Positions 1-9,729 of a stretch of 64,000 bases of DNA are shown here, piece by piece. Positions within the stretch are counted from its first letter, which is position 1. Each line of letters begins with the position of its first letter. The notes under the pieces are model-generated. The model was given only the letters and a program-made list of their open reading frames with translations, searched no databases and was not told the DNA's origin. Origin of the DNA: Nocardia iowensis (GTDB lineage: Bacteria > Actinomycetota > Actinomycetes > Mycobacteriales > Mycobacteriaceae); assembly GCF_019222765.1 (NCBI RefSeq), contig NZ_CP078145.1, positions 4,464,001-4,528,000 of the forward strand, read 5' to 3'. A program made the translations under genes and the position numbers.

Positions 1-307
1 ACATGGCGGGCGCGCCCGCCTCGGCGATGGTGAGCGCGCGCAGTTCTTCGATGTGGGATCGCAGTGCGGTGCGCAGCTGTTCGAGGCAGTGCGCGCGGAA
101 GGCATGGTCGCGGGACCAGTCGGTCTCGTCGAATGCGGTGCTGGCCGCGGTAACTGCCGCGTCCAAGTCCGCGGCGCTCGCGTTCGCCGCGTGCCCGAGG
201 ACCTCTTCGGTCGCCGGATTCACGGTGGCGAACACTCCGTCCGCGCCCTCGACCAGCTTGCCGCCGATCAGCAGGCGCGCACCGTCGGCGGGGAGAAGGC
301 TGCTCAT
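1..307 (-). CDS. Aldehyde dehydrogenase, N-terminal part (runs off the left edge)
   Basis: The minus strand reads an N-terminal segment of about 102 residues starting MSSLLPADGARLLIGGKL and containing VNPATEEVLG, which is typical of the NAD(P)-dependent aldehyde dehydrogenase superfamily. The catalytic Cys and Glu lie beyond the edge. The ATG at 307 is the natural start. It diverges from the CYP123-like operon, and in M. tuberculosis aldA (Rv0768) sits next to cyp123, so an AldA-type role, oxidising an aldehyde made by the neighbouring oxygenases, is a reasonable inference. Its promoter region carries a TGTC/GACA operator and a KstR-like box. Confidence 0.85.
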   Translation of the reverse strand, partial: MSSLLPADGARLLIGGKLVEGADGVFATVNPATEEVLGHAANASAADLDAAVTAASTAFDETDWSRDHAFRAHCLEQLRTALRSHIEELRALTIAEAGAPAM

Positions 308-322
308 GCATTGCTCCGATGC

Positions 323-338
323 TGTCTGGACACGTGTA
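323..338. promoter_or_regulatory. TGTC/GACA operator, copy 1
   Basis: TGTCTGGACACGTGTA begins 16 bp upstream of the aldehyde dehydrogenase start. It contains TGTC-N2-GACA followed by a degenerate third arm, TGTA. The same core occurs upstream of the CYP123-like gene (513-533) and between CYP51 and the MCE gene (11120-11140). I infer a site for one shared repressor, type unknown. Confidence 0.5.
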
Positions 339-371
339 CGGAATATAGTCTCGGGTCGCGTTTTGCCGCAA

Positions 372-381
372 GAACAGGTTC
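372..381. promoter_or_regulatory. KstR-like palindrome
   Basis: GAACAGGTTC, followed by TAA, sits between the divergent aldehyde dehydrogenase and CYP123-like genes. It fits the AAC-N2-GTT core of the KstR motif known from mycobacterial and rhodococcal cholesterol genes. The outer T on the left is A here, so the match is good but incomplete. Confidence 0.45.
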
Positions 382-512
382 TAACTCAGTCATTCTGATC
401 CACGACCCACGCGGTTGGTGGGGAATCTCCGTGGTTTCCGTGCGAGTCGATGGGATTGTGCGCAATGGTGTTGGTAAACCGCCGGAACCGTTGTCGGAGG
501 TGTGGGCCGATG

Positions 513-533
513 GTACTGTCCAGACACATGTCC
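513..533. promoter_or_regulatory. TGTC/GACA operator, copy 2
   Basis: The site reads TGTC-CA-GACA-CA-TGTC (517-532) and is preceded by GTAC. The reverse complement of the site at 11120-11140 differs from it at only one of 21 positions. It lies about 75 bp upstream of the CYP123-like start, a normal place for an operator. Confidence 0.6.
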
Positions 534-607
534 AGCTATGTGTCTCCCGCAGGATTTTCGCCTCATCCGGCTCGGGAGAACGTGTTATCGAATGTTTGGT
601 GGGTGTG

Positions 608-1809
608 GTGACAGCGGCATTGGAACCTTTGACGTTCGATCCCTACGACTACCGGTTCCACGAGGACCCGTACCCGACCTATCACCGGCTGCGCACCGAA
701 GCGCCGCTCTACTACAACGCGGACCTGGACTTCTGGGCGCTGTCCCGGCACGCGGACGTGACCGCCGGATTCCGGGACAGCGCACGGCTCTCCAGCGCCA
801 ACGGTGTTTCCCTCGACCCGGCGGCTTGGGGCCCGCACGCGCATCGGGTGATGTCGTTCCTGGCCATGGATGATCCCCGGCACCTGCGCATGCGCAGACT
901 GGTCTACAAGGGGTTCACGCCGAAGCGGGTGGCCGAAATGCAGGACCGGATCAAGGAATTGACGCTGTCCTACCTGGAACCCGCGGTCGCCGAGGGGTCG
1001 TTCGACTGGATCGACGAGGTTGCGGGCAAGCTGCCGATGGACGTCATCTCCGAGCTGATGGGTGTGCCCGCGAGCGACCGCGTCGAAATCCGCAGGCTCG
1101 CCGACCTGGTCGTGCACCGGGAAGACGGGGTGCTCGACATCCCGCCCGCGGCGGTCGACGCGTCGATCAAGCTGCTCACCTACTACACCGAGATGCTGGC
1201 CGAACGCAGGCGCAAGCCGAGCGACGACCTGACCTCCGCGCTGTTGGACGCCGAAATCGACAGCGACACACTGTCCGACGAAGAGATCATCGGATTCCTG
1301 TTCCTCATGGTGGTGGCGGGCAACGAGACCACCACGAAGCTGCTCGGTAACGCGCTGTACTGGGGCGCGAAGAACCCGGGGGAGTACGCCAAGGTCGCCG
1401 CGCAACCGGCCCATGTGCCGGATTGGGTCGAGGAGACCCTGCGCTACGACACGTCGAGTCAGGTGATCGCGCGCTCGGCCACCGCCGATCTCGAATACCA
1501 CGGCGGCACCATCCCCACCGGCGCCAAGGTTTTGCTGCTGATCGGTTCCGCCAACCGTGATCCCGCGGTGTTCGACGACGGCGACAGCTTCCGCATCGAC
1601 CGGCCCGACAAGGCCGGGCTCGCGAGTTTCGGTGCGGGCGTGCACTACTGCCTCGGCGCGCACCTGGCGCGGCTGGAAGCGGCAGTCGCCTTGCGCGAGT
1701 TCGCTGCTCGGGTGCGGTCCTATGACGTCGTCGACACGGGAATCGTGCGGGTGCATTCGTCGAACGTGCGCGGCTTCGCGAAACTCCCGATCGTCGCGGA
1801 GGTGGGATA

Positions 1810-1810
<1 letters not shown>
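608..1810 (+). CDS. Cytochrome P450, CYP123-like
   Basis: A soluble P450 monooxygenase of 400 residues, the usual bacterial length. The I-helix motif AGNETT is at 237-242, the K-helix ExxR is in EETLRYD, and the heme loop FGAGVHYCLG places the thiolate ligand at Cys348. Blocks such as GKLPMDVISELMGVP and VRVHSSNVRGFA closely match what I remember of M. tuberculosis CYP123A1 (Rv0766c). The substrate of CYP123 is not established. The start is uncertain: no ATG is in frame nearby, and GTG codons at 599, 605 and 608 are possible. The gene overlaps the following SDR at TAGTG, and the ferredoxin two genes on is its likely electron donor. Confidence 0.92.
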
Positions 1811-2818
<1,008 letters not shown>

Positions 2819-2819
<1 letters not shown>

Positions 2820-3367
2820 TGGCGAGTTTCGCACGTGACGAGCTGGACGAGATGGTTCGGCGCTGGGTACTGGAGAACCAGCGCTGCGAGGAAAAAGGGG
2901 ATTGGAAACCCCTGGCGGACATGTACACCGAGGACGCCACCTACGGCTGGAACTACGGTCCGACGCAGGAATTCATGGCCGTCGGCCGCGAGGAGATCCG
3001 GGAACTGGCCCTCGGCCAGGAGATGCGGGGACTAGACGGCTGGACCTACCCGTACCAGGAGTTCGTCATCGACGACCGCAGCGGCACCGTGATCGGCTTC
3101 TGGAAGCAGGTGTCGGAGGTGAAACGGCCGGACGGGCGCCACTATTCGCCCGAGGGCATCGGCGGCAGCTGGTTCCGCTACGGCGGCGACTTCCAATGGT
3201 CGTGGCAGCGCGACTTTTTCGACTTCGGCAACGTCTCGCACCTGTTCATGGAAATGATCACCCAGAAGGTGCTGCCGCCCGGTATGCAGAAGCGGATCGA
3301 ACGTGCGGTCGCCGGCCCGCTGCCGGGGTGGTATCCCGTCGGTGCGGCGCCGGCCCCGTTGTGGTGA
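2819..3367 (+). CDS. NTF2-fold (SnoaL-like) protein
   Basis: A 182-residue protein with the polyketide-cyclase/NTF2 pattern of a helical N-terminus (DELDEMVRRWVLENQRCEEK) followed by WKPLADMYTEDATYGWNYGPT and a beta-rich half. Length and position match M. tuberculosis Rv0762c of the cyp51 region. Such folds bind small hydrophobic ligands and some act as isomerases or hydratases, but no catalytic residues can be assigned. It is coupled to the ferredoxin (ATG overlaps TGA) and to the next gene (GTGA overlap). The role is therefore inferred from context only. Confidence 0.8.
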
Positions 3368-4617
3368 ACGCGATGCCGGTGAGTAACTTCGAGCAGCTGT
3401 CGCGGGCACAGCTCGCCGCGCTGCTGCCCGAATTGCTGCTGTGCGGTCATCTGATCGACAGGTCCGGCATGGCGCACACCATCGCGGCCTTCGGCCGGGC
3501 GGGCATGACCGCCGTCGCCATCGAGGAGTGGCAGCTGGCCAGCCCGGTCTACACCCGGCGGATGCAGCGAGCGTTCGGCTTCCCCGGTGACGATGTGGCG
3601 ACCATCTTCAAGGGGTTGCAGCTGGATATCGGTGCGCCGCCGCAATTCATGGATTTCCGGTTCCGCGTCGACGACCGCGACCACGGGGAATTCTGGCTCG
3701 ACCACTGTGGCGCGCTGCTGGACGTGGAGCCGATGGGGGACGACTTCGTGGTCGCCATGTGCCATGACATCGAGGACCCGACCTTCGACGCTACCGCGCT
3801 GGCCACCAATCCGCACGCCCAGGTCCGGCCGATCCATCGGCCGCCGCGCCGACCGGCCGACCGGAAACCGATGTGCGCGTGGACGGTCACCATCGACGCC
3901 GCGCACGTTCCGCCGCCGGTGCCGCCGAACGCGGACCTGGTCGCGAACTCGGCCGCCGCGGGTCTGGCGCTGGCCGACATCGACACCGAGGACGACGGAC
4001 GGTCGAACTACGCGGGCCCGCTGCTGAGTGATCTTCGCTTCGCGGACTTCTCGAAGTCGGCGCTGGTACGCATGGCGGATGAAGTGTGCCTGCAACACCA
4101 CCTGCTGACTCTCGGCTTTCTGGTCGCGTTGCGCTCCCGCCTCGACCCGGCCGCGGCGATCGAGATCGGCCGCAAGCAATTCGCGGGCATCGCCGGGCTC
4201 ACGGCCGAACGTCTGCGCAAGGCATTGCAGCTCGGTGACGACCCGGCTTCCCTTGCCACCGTCCTGCGACTGCATCCGGCATGGAATCCGCTGTCCTACA
4301 CGGGCATCCGCGTCGTGCAGACCGAAGACAGTGTCCGACTGGCGTTTCCACGCGACAGCGGTGCCCAGTCGGACGGCGCATGGCCTGCGCTGATCGATGC
4401 CGAACACCTCGCTCCGGTCGACGCGATGGTCCGCGGCGTGAATCCCCGATTCACCGCGCACGCGGTGGATTCCGGCGACGATGAACTGACGGTCGAAATC
4501 ACCTGTGCCGACCAACCATTTCGCGAATCGTCCGAGGTCGCGCTGACCCGATTCAGCACCGGCGCCGCCTTCGCCTTCACCGACCGCGGCATCCCCCTGC
4601 CGCTCACGGTGGTGTGA
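3364..4617 (+). CDS. Uncharacterised 417-residue protein of the sterol-type operon
   Basis: I do not recognise this family. The protein is soluble, with no signal peptide or membrane segment. Distinctive blocks are MCHDIEDPTFDATA, then NPHAQVRPIHRPPR, then a Cys-Trp segment (CAWTVTID) and a helical region around MADEVCLQHHLLTLGFL. His, Asp and Arg-rich blocks could form a binding site. The GTG at 3364 overlaps the previous stop; an ATG at 3373 is the alternative start. It is embedded between the NTF2-like gene and the acyl-CoA synthetase, so it should act on the same substrate class. Confidence 0.75.
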   Translation: MNAMPVSNFEQLSRAQLAALLPELLLCGHLIDRSGMAHTIAAFGRAGMTAVAIEEWQLASPVYTRRMQRAFGFPGDDVATIFKGLQLDIGAPPQFMDFRFRVDDRDHGEFWLDHCGALLDVEPMGDDFVVAMCHDIEDPTFDATALATNPHAQVRPIHRPPRRPADRKPMCAWTVTIDAAHVPPPVPPNADLVANSAAAGLALADIDTEDDGRSNYAGPLLSDLRFADFSKSALVRMADEVCLQHHLLTLGFLVALRSRLDPAAAIEIGRKQFAGIAGLTAERLRKALQLGDDPASLATVLRLHPAWNPLSYTGIRVVQTEDSVRLAFPRDSGAQSDGAWPALIDAEHLAPVDAMVRGVNPRFTAHAVDSGDDELTVEITCADQPFRESSEVALTRFSTGAAFAFTDRGIPLPLTVV

Positions 4618-4641
4618 CCAGTATCGAGAGAGTGATTAGCC

Positions 4642-6246
4642 GTGGCACGTAACTTCGCCGACCTGTTCGAACATTCCGTCGACGCGATGCCCGATCGGGT
4701 GGCATTGCTCGAAGGCGATCGCCGCCTGACCTTCGCCGAAGTCGACGCGCGGGCGAATCAGGTGGCCGCGCACCTGACCGCCGCGGGCATCCTGGCGGGC
4801 ACACATGTCGGATTCCAGCTGCACAACGGCATCGAAACCGTGGAAACGCTGCTCGCCTGCTTCAAGATTCGGGCCGTCCCCATCAATATCAACTACCGCT
4901 ACGGTGTCGAGGAACTGCGCTACGTCTACGACAACGCGGATCTGCAAGCGCTGGTGTACCACGCCTCCTACGCCCGCGCGGTGCACGAGGCGGCGGGACA
5001 GGTCCGTTCGATCCAGCACCGGATCGTGGTGCCCGACGACACCACCGACACGGATCCGCCGGTCGACGCCGTGCACTACGCGGACGCGCTCGCCGGGGGC
5101 GCACCGGAGCGCGCCTTCCCGGAACGCAGCGCCGACGACCTGTTCATGATGTACACCGGCGGCACAACGGGCTTGCCGAAGGGCGTGATGTGGCGCCAGG
5201 AAGACATGTGGCGGGTACTCGGCGGCGGCATCGACTTCTACACCGGCGTCCCGGTCGCCGACGAATACGAGCAGTCCCGGGTCGGCGCGCAACGGGAGCA
5301 GAGCACCTGGTTCGTGCTGCCGCCGCTGATCCACGCGGCCGCCATGATGCCGACGTTCACCGCGCTGTGGTCCGGCAACGCCGTGCTCTTCGAGCCCCGA
5401 TTCGACCCAGAGCGGGTGTGGCAGGCGGTGGTTCGGCATCGTCCGCAGGTCATGGTGATCACCGGCGACGCCATGGCGCGGCCGTTGATCGACGCCTACC
5501 GCGCCCGCCCTGTCGACGCGTCCGGACTGGTGGCCATCGGCTCCGGTGCCGCGCTGCTGTCGCAGCCGGTGAAGAACACTCTGCTGGAACTGTTTCCGTC
5601 GCTGGTTATCACCGATTCCATCGGTTCGTCGGAAACCGGTTTCGGCGGAATCGGTTTCGCGCAGAAGGACGACAATCCCGGTCGAGGGCCTAGGGTGCAG
5701 ACGGGGCGTGGCTCGGTGGTGGTGGACGACGACGGGCGTCCGGTCCGGCCCGGCGAGGAAGGGTGGCTGGCGAAGAGCGGGTCGGTCCCGATCGGCTACT
5801 ACAAGGACCCGGTGAAGACCGGCAAGCTGTTCAAGACGGTCGACGGCGCACGCATCGTGGTCACCGACGATCGCGCGCGGATGGAGGAGGACGGCTCGGT
5901 CACCCTGCTCGGCCGCGGCAACATGGTGGTCAATACCGGCGGCGAGAAGGTGTTCGTCGAAGAGGTCGAGGGCGTGGTCAAGGCCCACGAGGGGATCTAC
6001 GACGCCGTGGTGATCGGCGTCCCGCACGAGCGGTGGGGATGGCAGGTCGCGGCCGTGGTGTCCGCCACGGGCCCGGTCGATTTCGGCGCGCTGGACAGTT
6101 ACGTGCGCAAGCACCTCGCCGGTTACAAGGTGCCCAAGAAGATCTGGGTAGCCGACGTCATCGCCCGGGCGCCCAGCGGCAAACCGGACTACCGGTGGGC
6201 CAAGGACTACGCGGCACAGCACGCGCCGGACTATCGAGCGGACTGA
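4642..6246 (+). CDS. FadD-type acyl-CoA synthetase (FadD19-like)
   Basis: A 534-residue ANL-superfamily enzyme that should activate a carboxylate to its CoA thioester through an acyl-adenylate. The ATP loop YTGGTTGLPKG is at 171-181, and a C-terminal lysine region (KVPKKIW, PSGKPDYRWAK) supplies the adenylation/thioesterification lysine. The N-terminal block (PDRVALLEGDRRLTFAEVD, ELRYVYDNADL) resembles steroid side-chain CoA ligases such as FadD19, so a steroid or terpenoid acid is a plausible substrate. It begins with GTG 24 bp after the unknown gene and is the last member of the first tight transcription unit. Confidence 0.88.
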   Translation: MARNFADLFEHSVDAMPDRVALLEGDRRLTFAEVDARANQVAAHLTAAGILAGTHVGFQLHNGIETVETLLACFKIRAVPININYRYGVEELRYVYDNADLQALVYHASYARAVHEAAGQVRSIQHRIVVPDDTTDTDPPVDAVHYADALAGGAPERAFPERSADDLFMMYTGGTTGLPKGVMWRQEDMWRVLGGGIDFYTGVPVADEYEQSRVGAQREQSTWFVLPPLIHAAAMMPTFTALWSGNAVLFEPRFDPERVWQAVVRHRPQVMVITGDAMARPLIDAYRARPVDASGLVAIGSGAALLSQPVKNTLLELFPSLVITDSIGSSETGFGGIGFAQKDDNPGRGPRVQTGRGSVVVDDDGRPVRPGEEGWLAKSGSVPIGYYKDPVKTGKLFKTVDGARIVVTDDRARMEEDGSVTLLGRGNMVVNTGGEKVFVEEVEGVVKAHEGIYDAVVIGVPHERWGWQVAAVVSATGPVDFGALDSYVRKHLAGYKVPKKIWVADVIARAPSGKPDYRWAKDYAAQHAPDYRAD

Positions 6247-6283
6247 ACCATGAGACCGAGCGAACGCCAGCGACACCCAACAG

Positions 6284-6293
6284 GAACGTGTTC
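6284..6293. promoter_or_regulatory. KstR-like palindrome
   Basis: GAACGTGTTC, followed by TAATT, lies in the 110-bp gap between the acyl-CoA synthetase and the aldehyde dehydrogenase. It matches AAC-N2-GTT and the right half of the classical KstR site (GTTCTAAT). It would control a second promoter for the dehydrogenase, CYP125-like and peroxidase genes. Confidence 0.5.
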
Positions 6294-6356
6294 TAATTCG
6301 GAGACAATGTCTGGCCCGATACCTGCGGCGATTCCGCACGTCATGGAGAAGTCCCA

Positions 6357-7949
6357 ATGAGTACTGAGACCAAGAACAGTCCGACGGCAGTCCTGCCCAC
6401 GCGGATCACCGGAGCACTGATCGAGCGGTTGACCGACCTGGTCGCCGCCGACGGTAACGCCGCACCGTACTCGATGACCGAGGTCTACACCGGCGCCGCG
6501 GTCGGTGAGCTCCCGCAGTCCACGCCGGACAACGTGATCGCGGCGGCCTCGACCGCCCGTGCGGCACACCAGGAGTGGGCCGCTTTACCGCTGCGCACCA
6601 GGCTGCGTGTCTTCGAGCGGATGCACGAGTTGATCCTGACCGAGGTCGAGACCATCGCCGATCTCATCCAGATCGGCTGCGGCAAGACCCGCCGGATGGC
6701 GGTCGAGGAATCCTGCGACGTGCCGATGGTTATCAGCCACTACCTGAAGACCGCGCGCCGCGTGCTGCGCGCGAGGCGGCGCGGCGGTCCGATGCCGATC
6801 CTGACCACCTCGACCGAGGAACACCGGCCCAAGGGACTGGTCGCCGTGATCGCGCCGTGGAACTTCCCGTTTGCCATCGCGCTGTCCGACGCCATGCCCG
6901 CGCTGATGGCGGGCAACGGCGTAATTCTCAAGCCGGACAACAAGACCGCGTTGTGTGTCCTCTACGGCGTCGAACTGCTGCATCGGGCCGGGTTGCCGCG
7001 CGGGCTGGTCCAGGTCGTCTGCGGCGAGGGTCCCGACATCGGTCCGACGTTGATCGACAACGTCGACTTCGTCATGTTCACCGGCTCGACCGCCACCGGC
7101 CGGGTGGTCGGCGAACAGGCCGGGCGCAACCTCATCGGGTGCAGCCTCGAACTGGGCGGCAAGAACCCGATGATCGTGCTCGACGACGCGAACCTCGACG
7201 AGGTGATCCCCGGCGCGGCGTTCTCGGTGTTCGCCAACTCGGGCCAGGCCTGCATGCACATCGAACGGATCTACGTGCACCGCAGCCGCTATGACGAGTT
7301 CGTGCGCCGATTGGTCGCCGCCGCTGAGGAACTGAACAGCAAGATCGGCGCCGCGTACGACTACAACCCGGAATTCGGGTCGCTGGTGTCGGCTCAGCAC
7401 ATGGAACGGGTCGCCGCACACGTCGAGGATGCCCGAGCCAAGGGGGCGACTGTGCTGACCGGCGGCAAGGTGCGGCCGGACGTCGGACCCGCGTTCTACG
7501 AGGCGACCGTGCTCACCGGCGTCACGCCGGAGATGACGCACGCGACGATGGAGACGTTCGGCCCGGTCGTGAGCGTTTATCCGTTCGATGACGAGCAGGA
7601 AGCCATCCGACTCGCCAACGACACCGACTACGGCCTGAACGCGAGCGTGTGGAGCCGAGACCTGGCCCGCGCCAACCGCATTGCCGCCCGACTCCAGGCG
7701 GGCAATATCAACATCAACGACGGCTTCGTGGCCACCTATGCCGCCAAGGCGACGCCGTCGGGCGGGGTGAAGCAGTCCGGCGTCGGGACGCGGCACGGTG
7801 ATCAGGGACTGCTCAAGTACACCGACACGGTGAACGTCGGGGTGCTCAAGCGTCAGGTGTTGTCCGCGCGTGCGGGGCAGCCGTACGAGAAGCAATTGAA
7901 GATGACGCTGACGTCCTTGCGGCTGATGCGTAGAACCAGGCTGCGCTGA
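6357..7949 (+). CDS. Aldehyde dehydrogenase, GabD2-like
   Basis: A 530-residue NAD(P)-dependent aldehyde dehydrogenase. The oxyanion/cofactor block APWNFPF, catalytic Glu265 in LELGGKNP and nucleophile Cys299 in GQACMHIE are all present. Overall it resembles the succinate-semialdehyde dehydrogenase GabD2 group (Rv1731 type), but the position between a FadD and a CYP125-like P450 suggests it oxidises the terminal aldehyde made during P450 side-chain oxidation. It follows a KstR-like box and precedes the P450 by 16 bp. The C-terminal 40 residues are unusually basic (RLMRRTRLR). Confidence 0.92.
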   Translation: MSTETKNSPTAVLPTRITGALIERLTDLVAADGNAAPYSMTEVYTGAAVGELPQSTPDNVIAAASTARAAHQEWAALPLRTRLRVFERMHELILTEVETIADLIQIGCGKTRRMAVEESCDVPMVISHYLKTARRVLRARRRGGPMPILTTSTEEHRPKGLVAVIAPWNFPFAIALSDAMPALMAGNGVILKPDNKTALCVLYGVELLHRAGLPRGLVQVVCGEGPDIGPTLIDNVDFVMFTGSTATGRVVGEQAGRNLIGCSLELGGKNPMIVLDDANLDEVIPGAAFSVFANSGQACMHIERIYVHRSRYDEFVRRLVAAAEELNSKIGAAYDYNPEFGSLVSAQHMERVAAHVEDARAKGATVLTGGKVRPDVGPAFYEATVLTGVTPEMTHATMETFGPVVSVYPFDDEQEAIRLANDTDYGLNASVWSRDLARANRIAARLQAGNININDGFVATYAAKATPSGGVKQSGVGTRHGDQGLLKYTDTVNVGVLKRQVLSARAGQPYEKQLKMTLTSLRLMRRTRLR

Positions 7950-7965
7950 GCCCAAGGAGGTAGCC

Positions 7966-9192
7966 GTGGCGACACCGTCGTTGCCGGCCGGATTCGACTT
8001 CACCGATCCGGCGCTGTGGGAGACACGAAGGCCCGTCGAGGAATTCGCGATGCTGCGCCGGACCGCTCCGGTGTGGTGGAATCCGCAGCCCGATGATCAC
8101 TCGGGTGGATTCCGCGACGGCGGCTACTGGGTGGTCAGCAAGCTCGCTGACGTGAAGGAGATTTCGCGCAATGCGGAGCTGTTCTCGTCCGAGCGCAAAG
8201 GCTCGATCATTCGGCTGTCCGATGACATCACCCCCGAGCAGCAGGCGGCGTCGAGTGTGCTGCTGGTGAATATGGATCCGCCGAAACATTCCAAGTTTCG
8301 CAGGATCATCACGAAAGGCTTCACGCCGCGCGCGGTGGAGGGACTGCGCGCCGCATTGACCGAACGAGCGCATGCCATTGTGCACGAGGCGAAAAAAGCG
8401 GGCGGTGGAAACTTTGTCGAGCAGGTCGCCTGTGAGCTGCCGTTGCAGGCGATCGCCGAGCTGATCGGCGTGCCGCAGGCGGATCGGCGAAAGCTGTTCG
8501 ATTGGTCGAACCAGATGCTCAGCTACGACGACCCGGATTACGGCGATCCCGCGCTCGCCTCGACCGAAATCCTCGGCTATGCCTGGAACATGGCCGAGCA
8601 GCGGCGCGGCCATCCGGCGGGGGATATCGTGTCGGAACTCGTGCACGCCGACGTCGACGGTGAGTCGCTGGGCTCCGACGAATTCGGCTTCTTCGTCATC
8701 CTGCTTTCGGTGGCGGGCAATGAAACGACACGCAATGCCATTACGCACGGCATGAAGGCATTCGTGGACAATCCGGAGCAGTGGGAGCTGTACAAGGCGC
8801 AGCGGCCGCGCACCGCGCCGGACGAGATCGTCCGTTGGGCCACGCCGGTGTCCGCGTTCCAGCGCACGGCTACCGCGGACACCGAGCTCGGCGGCCAAGT
8901 GATCCGGCAGGGCCAGCGGCTCGGGCTGTTCTACGGCTCGGCCAACTTCGACGAGGACGCGTTCACCGATCCGTTCACCTTCGATGTGCTGCGCGACCCC
9001 AATCCGCATGTCGGTTTCGGCGGCACCGGCGCGCACTACTGCGTCGGCGCGAACCTGGCCCGGTTGGAAATCGACCTCATGTTCAACGCCATCGCCGACG
9101 CCATGCCCAAGATCACCGAAGTGGCCGATCCGGTACGGTTGCGGTCGGGGTGGATCAACGGAATCAAGAATTGGCAGGTCCGATACGAATGA
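7966..9192 (+). CDS. Cytochrome P450, CYP125-like
   Basis: A 408-residue P450. The I-helix AGNETT is at 250-255 and the heme loop GFGGTGAHYCVG has the ligand at Cys359. Long stretches (ELPLQAIAELIGVPQ, DEIVRWATPV, LRSGWINGIKNWQV) closely match CYP125, which hydroxylates the C26/C27 methyl of cholesterol or cholestenone and oxidises it to the acid. It could be the functional CYP125 or a paralogue for another sterol or terpenoid; the window does not decide. An aldehyde dehydrogenase and an acyl-CoA synthetase lie directly upstream, giving the enzymes needed to take a methyl to a CoA ester. Its TGA overlaps the peroxidase ATG. Confidence 0.9.
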   Translation: MATPSLPAGFDFTDPALWETRRPVEEFAMLRRTAPVWWNPQPDDHSGGFRDGGYWVVSKLADVKEISRNAELFSSERKGSIIRLSDDITPEQQAASSVLLVNMDPPKHSKFRRIITKGFTPRAVEGLRAALTERAHAIVHEAKKAGGGNFVEQVACELPLQAIAELIGVPQADRRKLFDWSNQMLSYDDPDYGDPALASTEILGYAWNMAEQRRGHPAGDIVSELVHADVDGESLGSDEFGFFVILLSVAGNETTRNAITHGMKAFVDNPEQWELYKAQRPRTAPDEIVRWATPVSAFQRTATADTELGGQVIRQGQRLGLFYGSANFDEDAFTDPFTFDVLRDPNPHVGFGGTGAHYCVGANLARLEIDLMFNAIADAMPKITEVADPVRLRSGWINGIKNWQVRYE

Positions 9193-9674
9193 ATCTTCGA
9201 GACGTACCGCTACAGACACTGAGCGGGGAACCCGCGACGCTGGCGAAGTTGGCAGGCGACAACGTGGTGCTGCTGGTCAACGTCGCATCGAAATGCGGGC
9301 TCACGCCGCAATACGCCGGTCTGGTCGAGTTGCAGAAGTCCTACGGACCGCGCGGACTCAGCGTGGTCGGGGTGCCGTGCAACCAGTTCATGGGGCAGGA
9401 ACCCGGCTCGGCCGAGGAGATCCAGCAGTTCTGTTCGACCACCTACGGCGTCGACTTCCCGCTGCTGGCGAAGACCGACGTCAACGGCGAAAACCAGCAT
9501 CCGCTGTATGCGACGCTGGTCGAGACGGCCGACGCCGACGGTGCGGCAGGGGATGTTCAGTGGAACTTCGAGAAGTTCCTGATCGACCGGGACGGTAAGG
9601 TCGCCGGACGATTCCGGCCGACCGTCGCACCGGACGCGCCCGAGCTCGTCGCCGCGGTGGAATCGCTGCTCTGA
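9189..9674 (+). CDS. Glutathione peroxidase-family thiol peroxidase
   Basis: A 161-residue peroxidase of the GPx family in its cysteine, not selenocysteine, form. The peroxidatic Cys36 is in ASKCGLTPQY, with the conserved VPCNQF and WNFEKFL blocks supplying the Gln and Trp of the active site. Actinobacterial members usually use thioredoxin or mycothiol systems to reduce lipid and hydrogen peroxides. It overlaps the CYP125-like stop by 4 bp, so it is co-translated with a P450, a likely peroxide source. A strong terminator follows 7 bp later. Confidence 0.92.
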   Translation: MNLRDVPLQTLSGEPATLAKLAGDNVVLLVNVASKCGLTPQYAGLVELQKSYGPRGLSVVGVPCNQFMGQEPGSAEEIQQFCSTTYGVDFPLLAKTDVNGENQHPLYATLVETADADGAAGDVQWNFEKFLIDRDGKVAGRFRPTVAPDAPELVAAVESLL

Positions 9675-9681
9675 GTGCAAA

Positions 9682-9724
9682 ATTCGTGGCCCGGTCCCGC
9701 CGACGGCGGGACCGGGCCACGAAT
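9682..9724. terminator. Bidirectional hairpin terminator
   Basis: A perfect 20-bp inverted repeat (9682-9701 and 9705-9724) with a 3-nt GAC loop. It sits between the convergent peroxidase and CYP51 genes and can end transcripts from both sides. Confidence 0.9.
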
Positions 9725-9729
9725 CATGT

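Noticed and set aside
6301..6316. GACA-A-TGTCTGG as a fourth TGTC/GACA operator
   Set aside because: The spacer is 1 bp instead of 2 and the third arm is missing, so it does not fit the three good sites.
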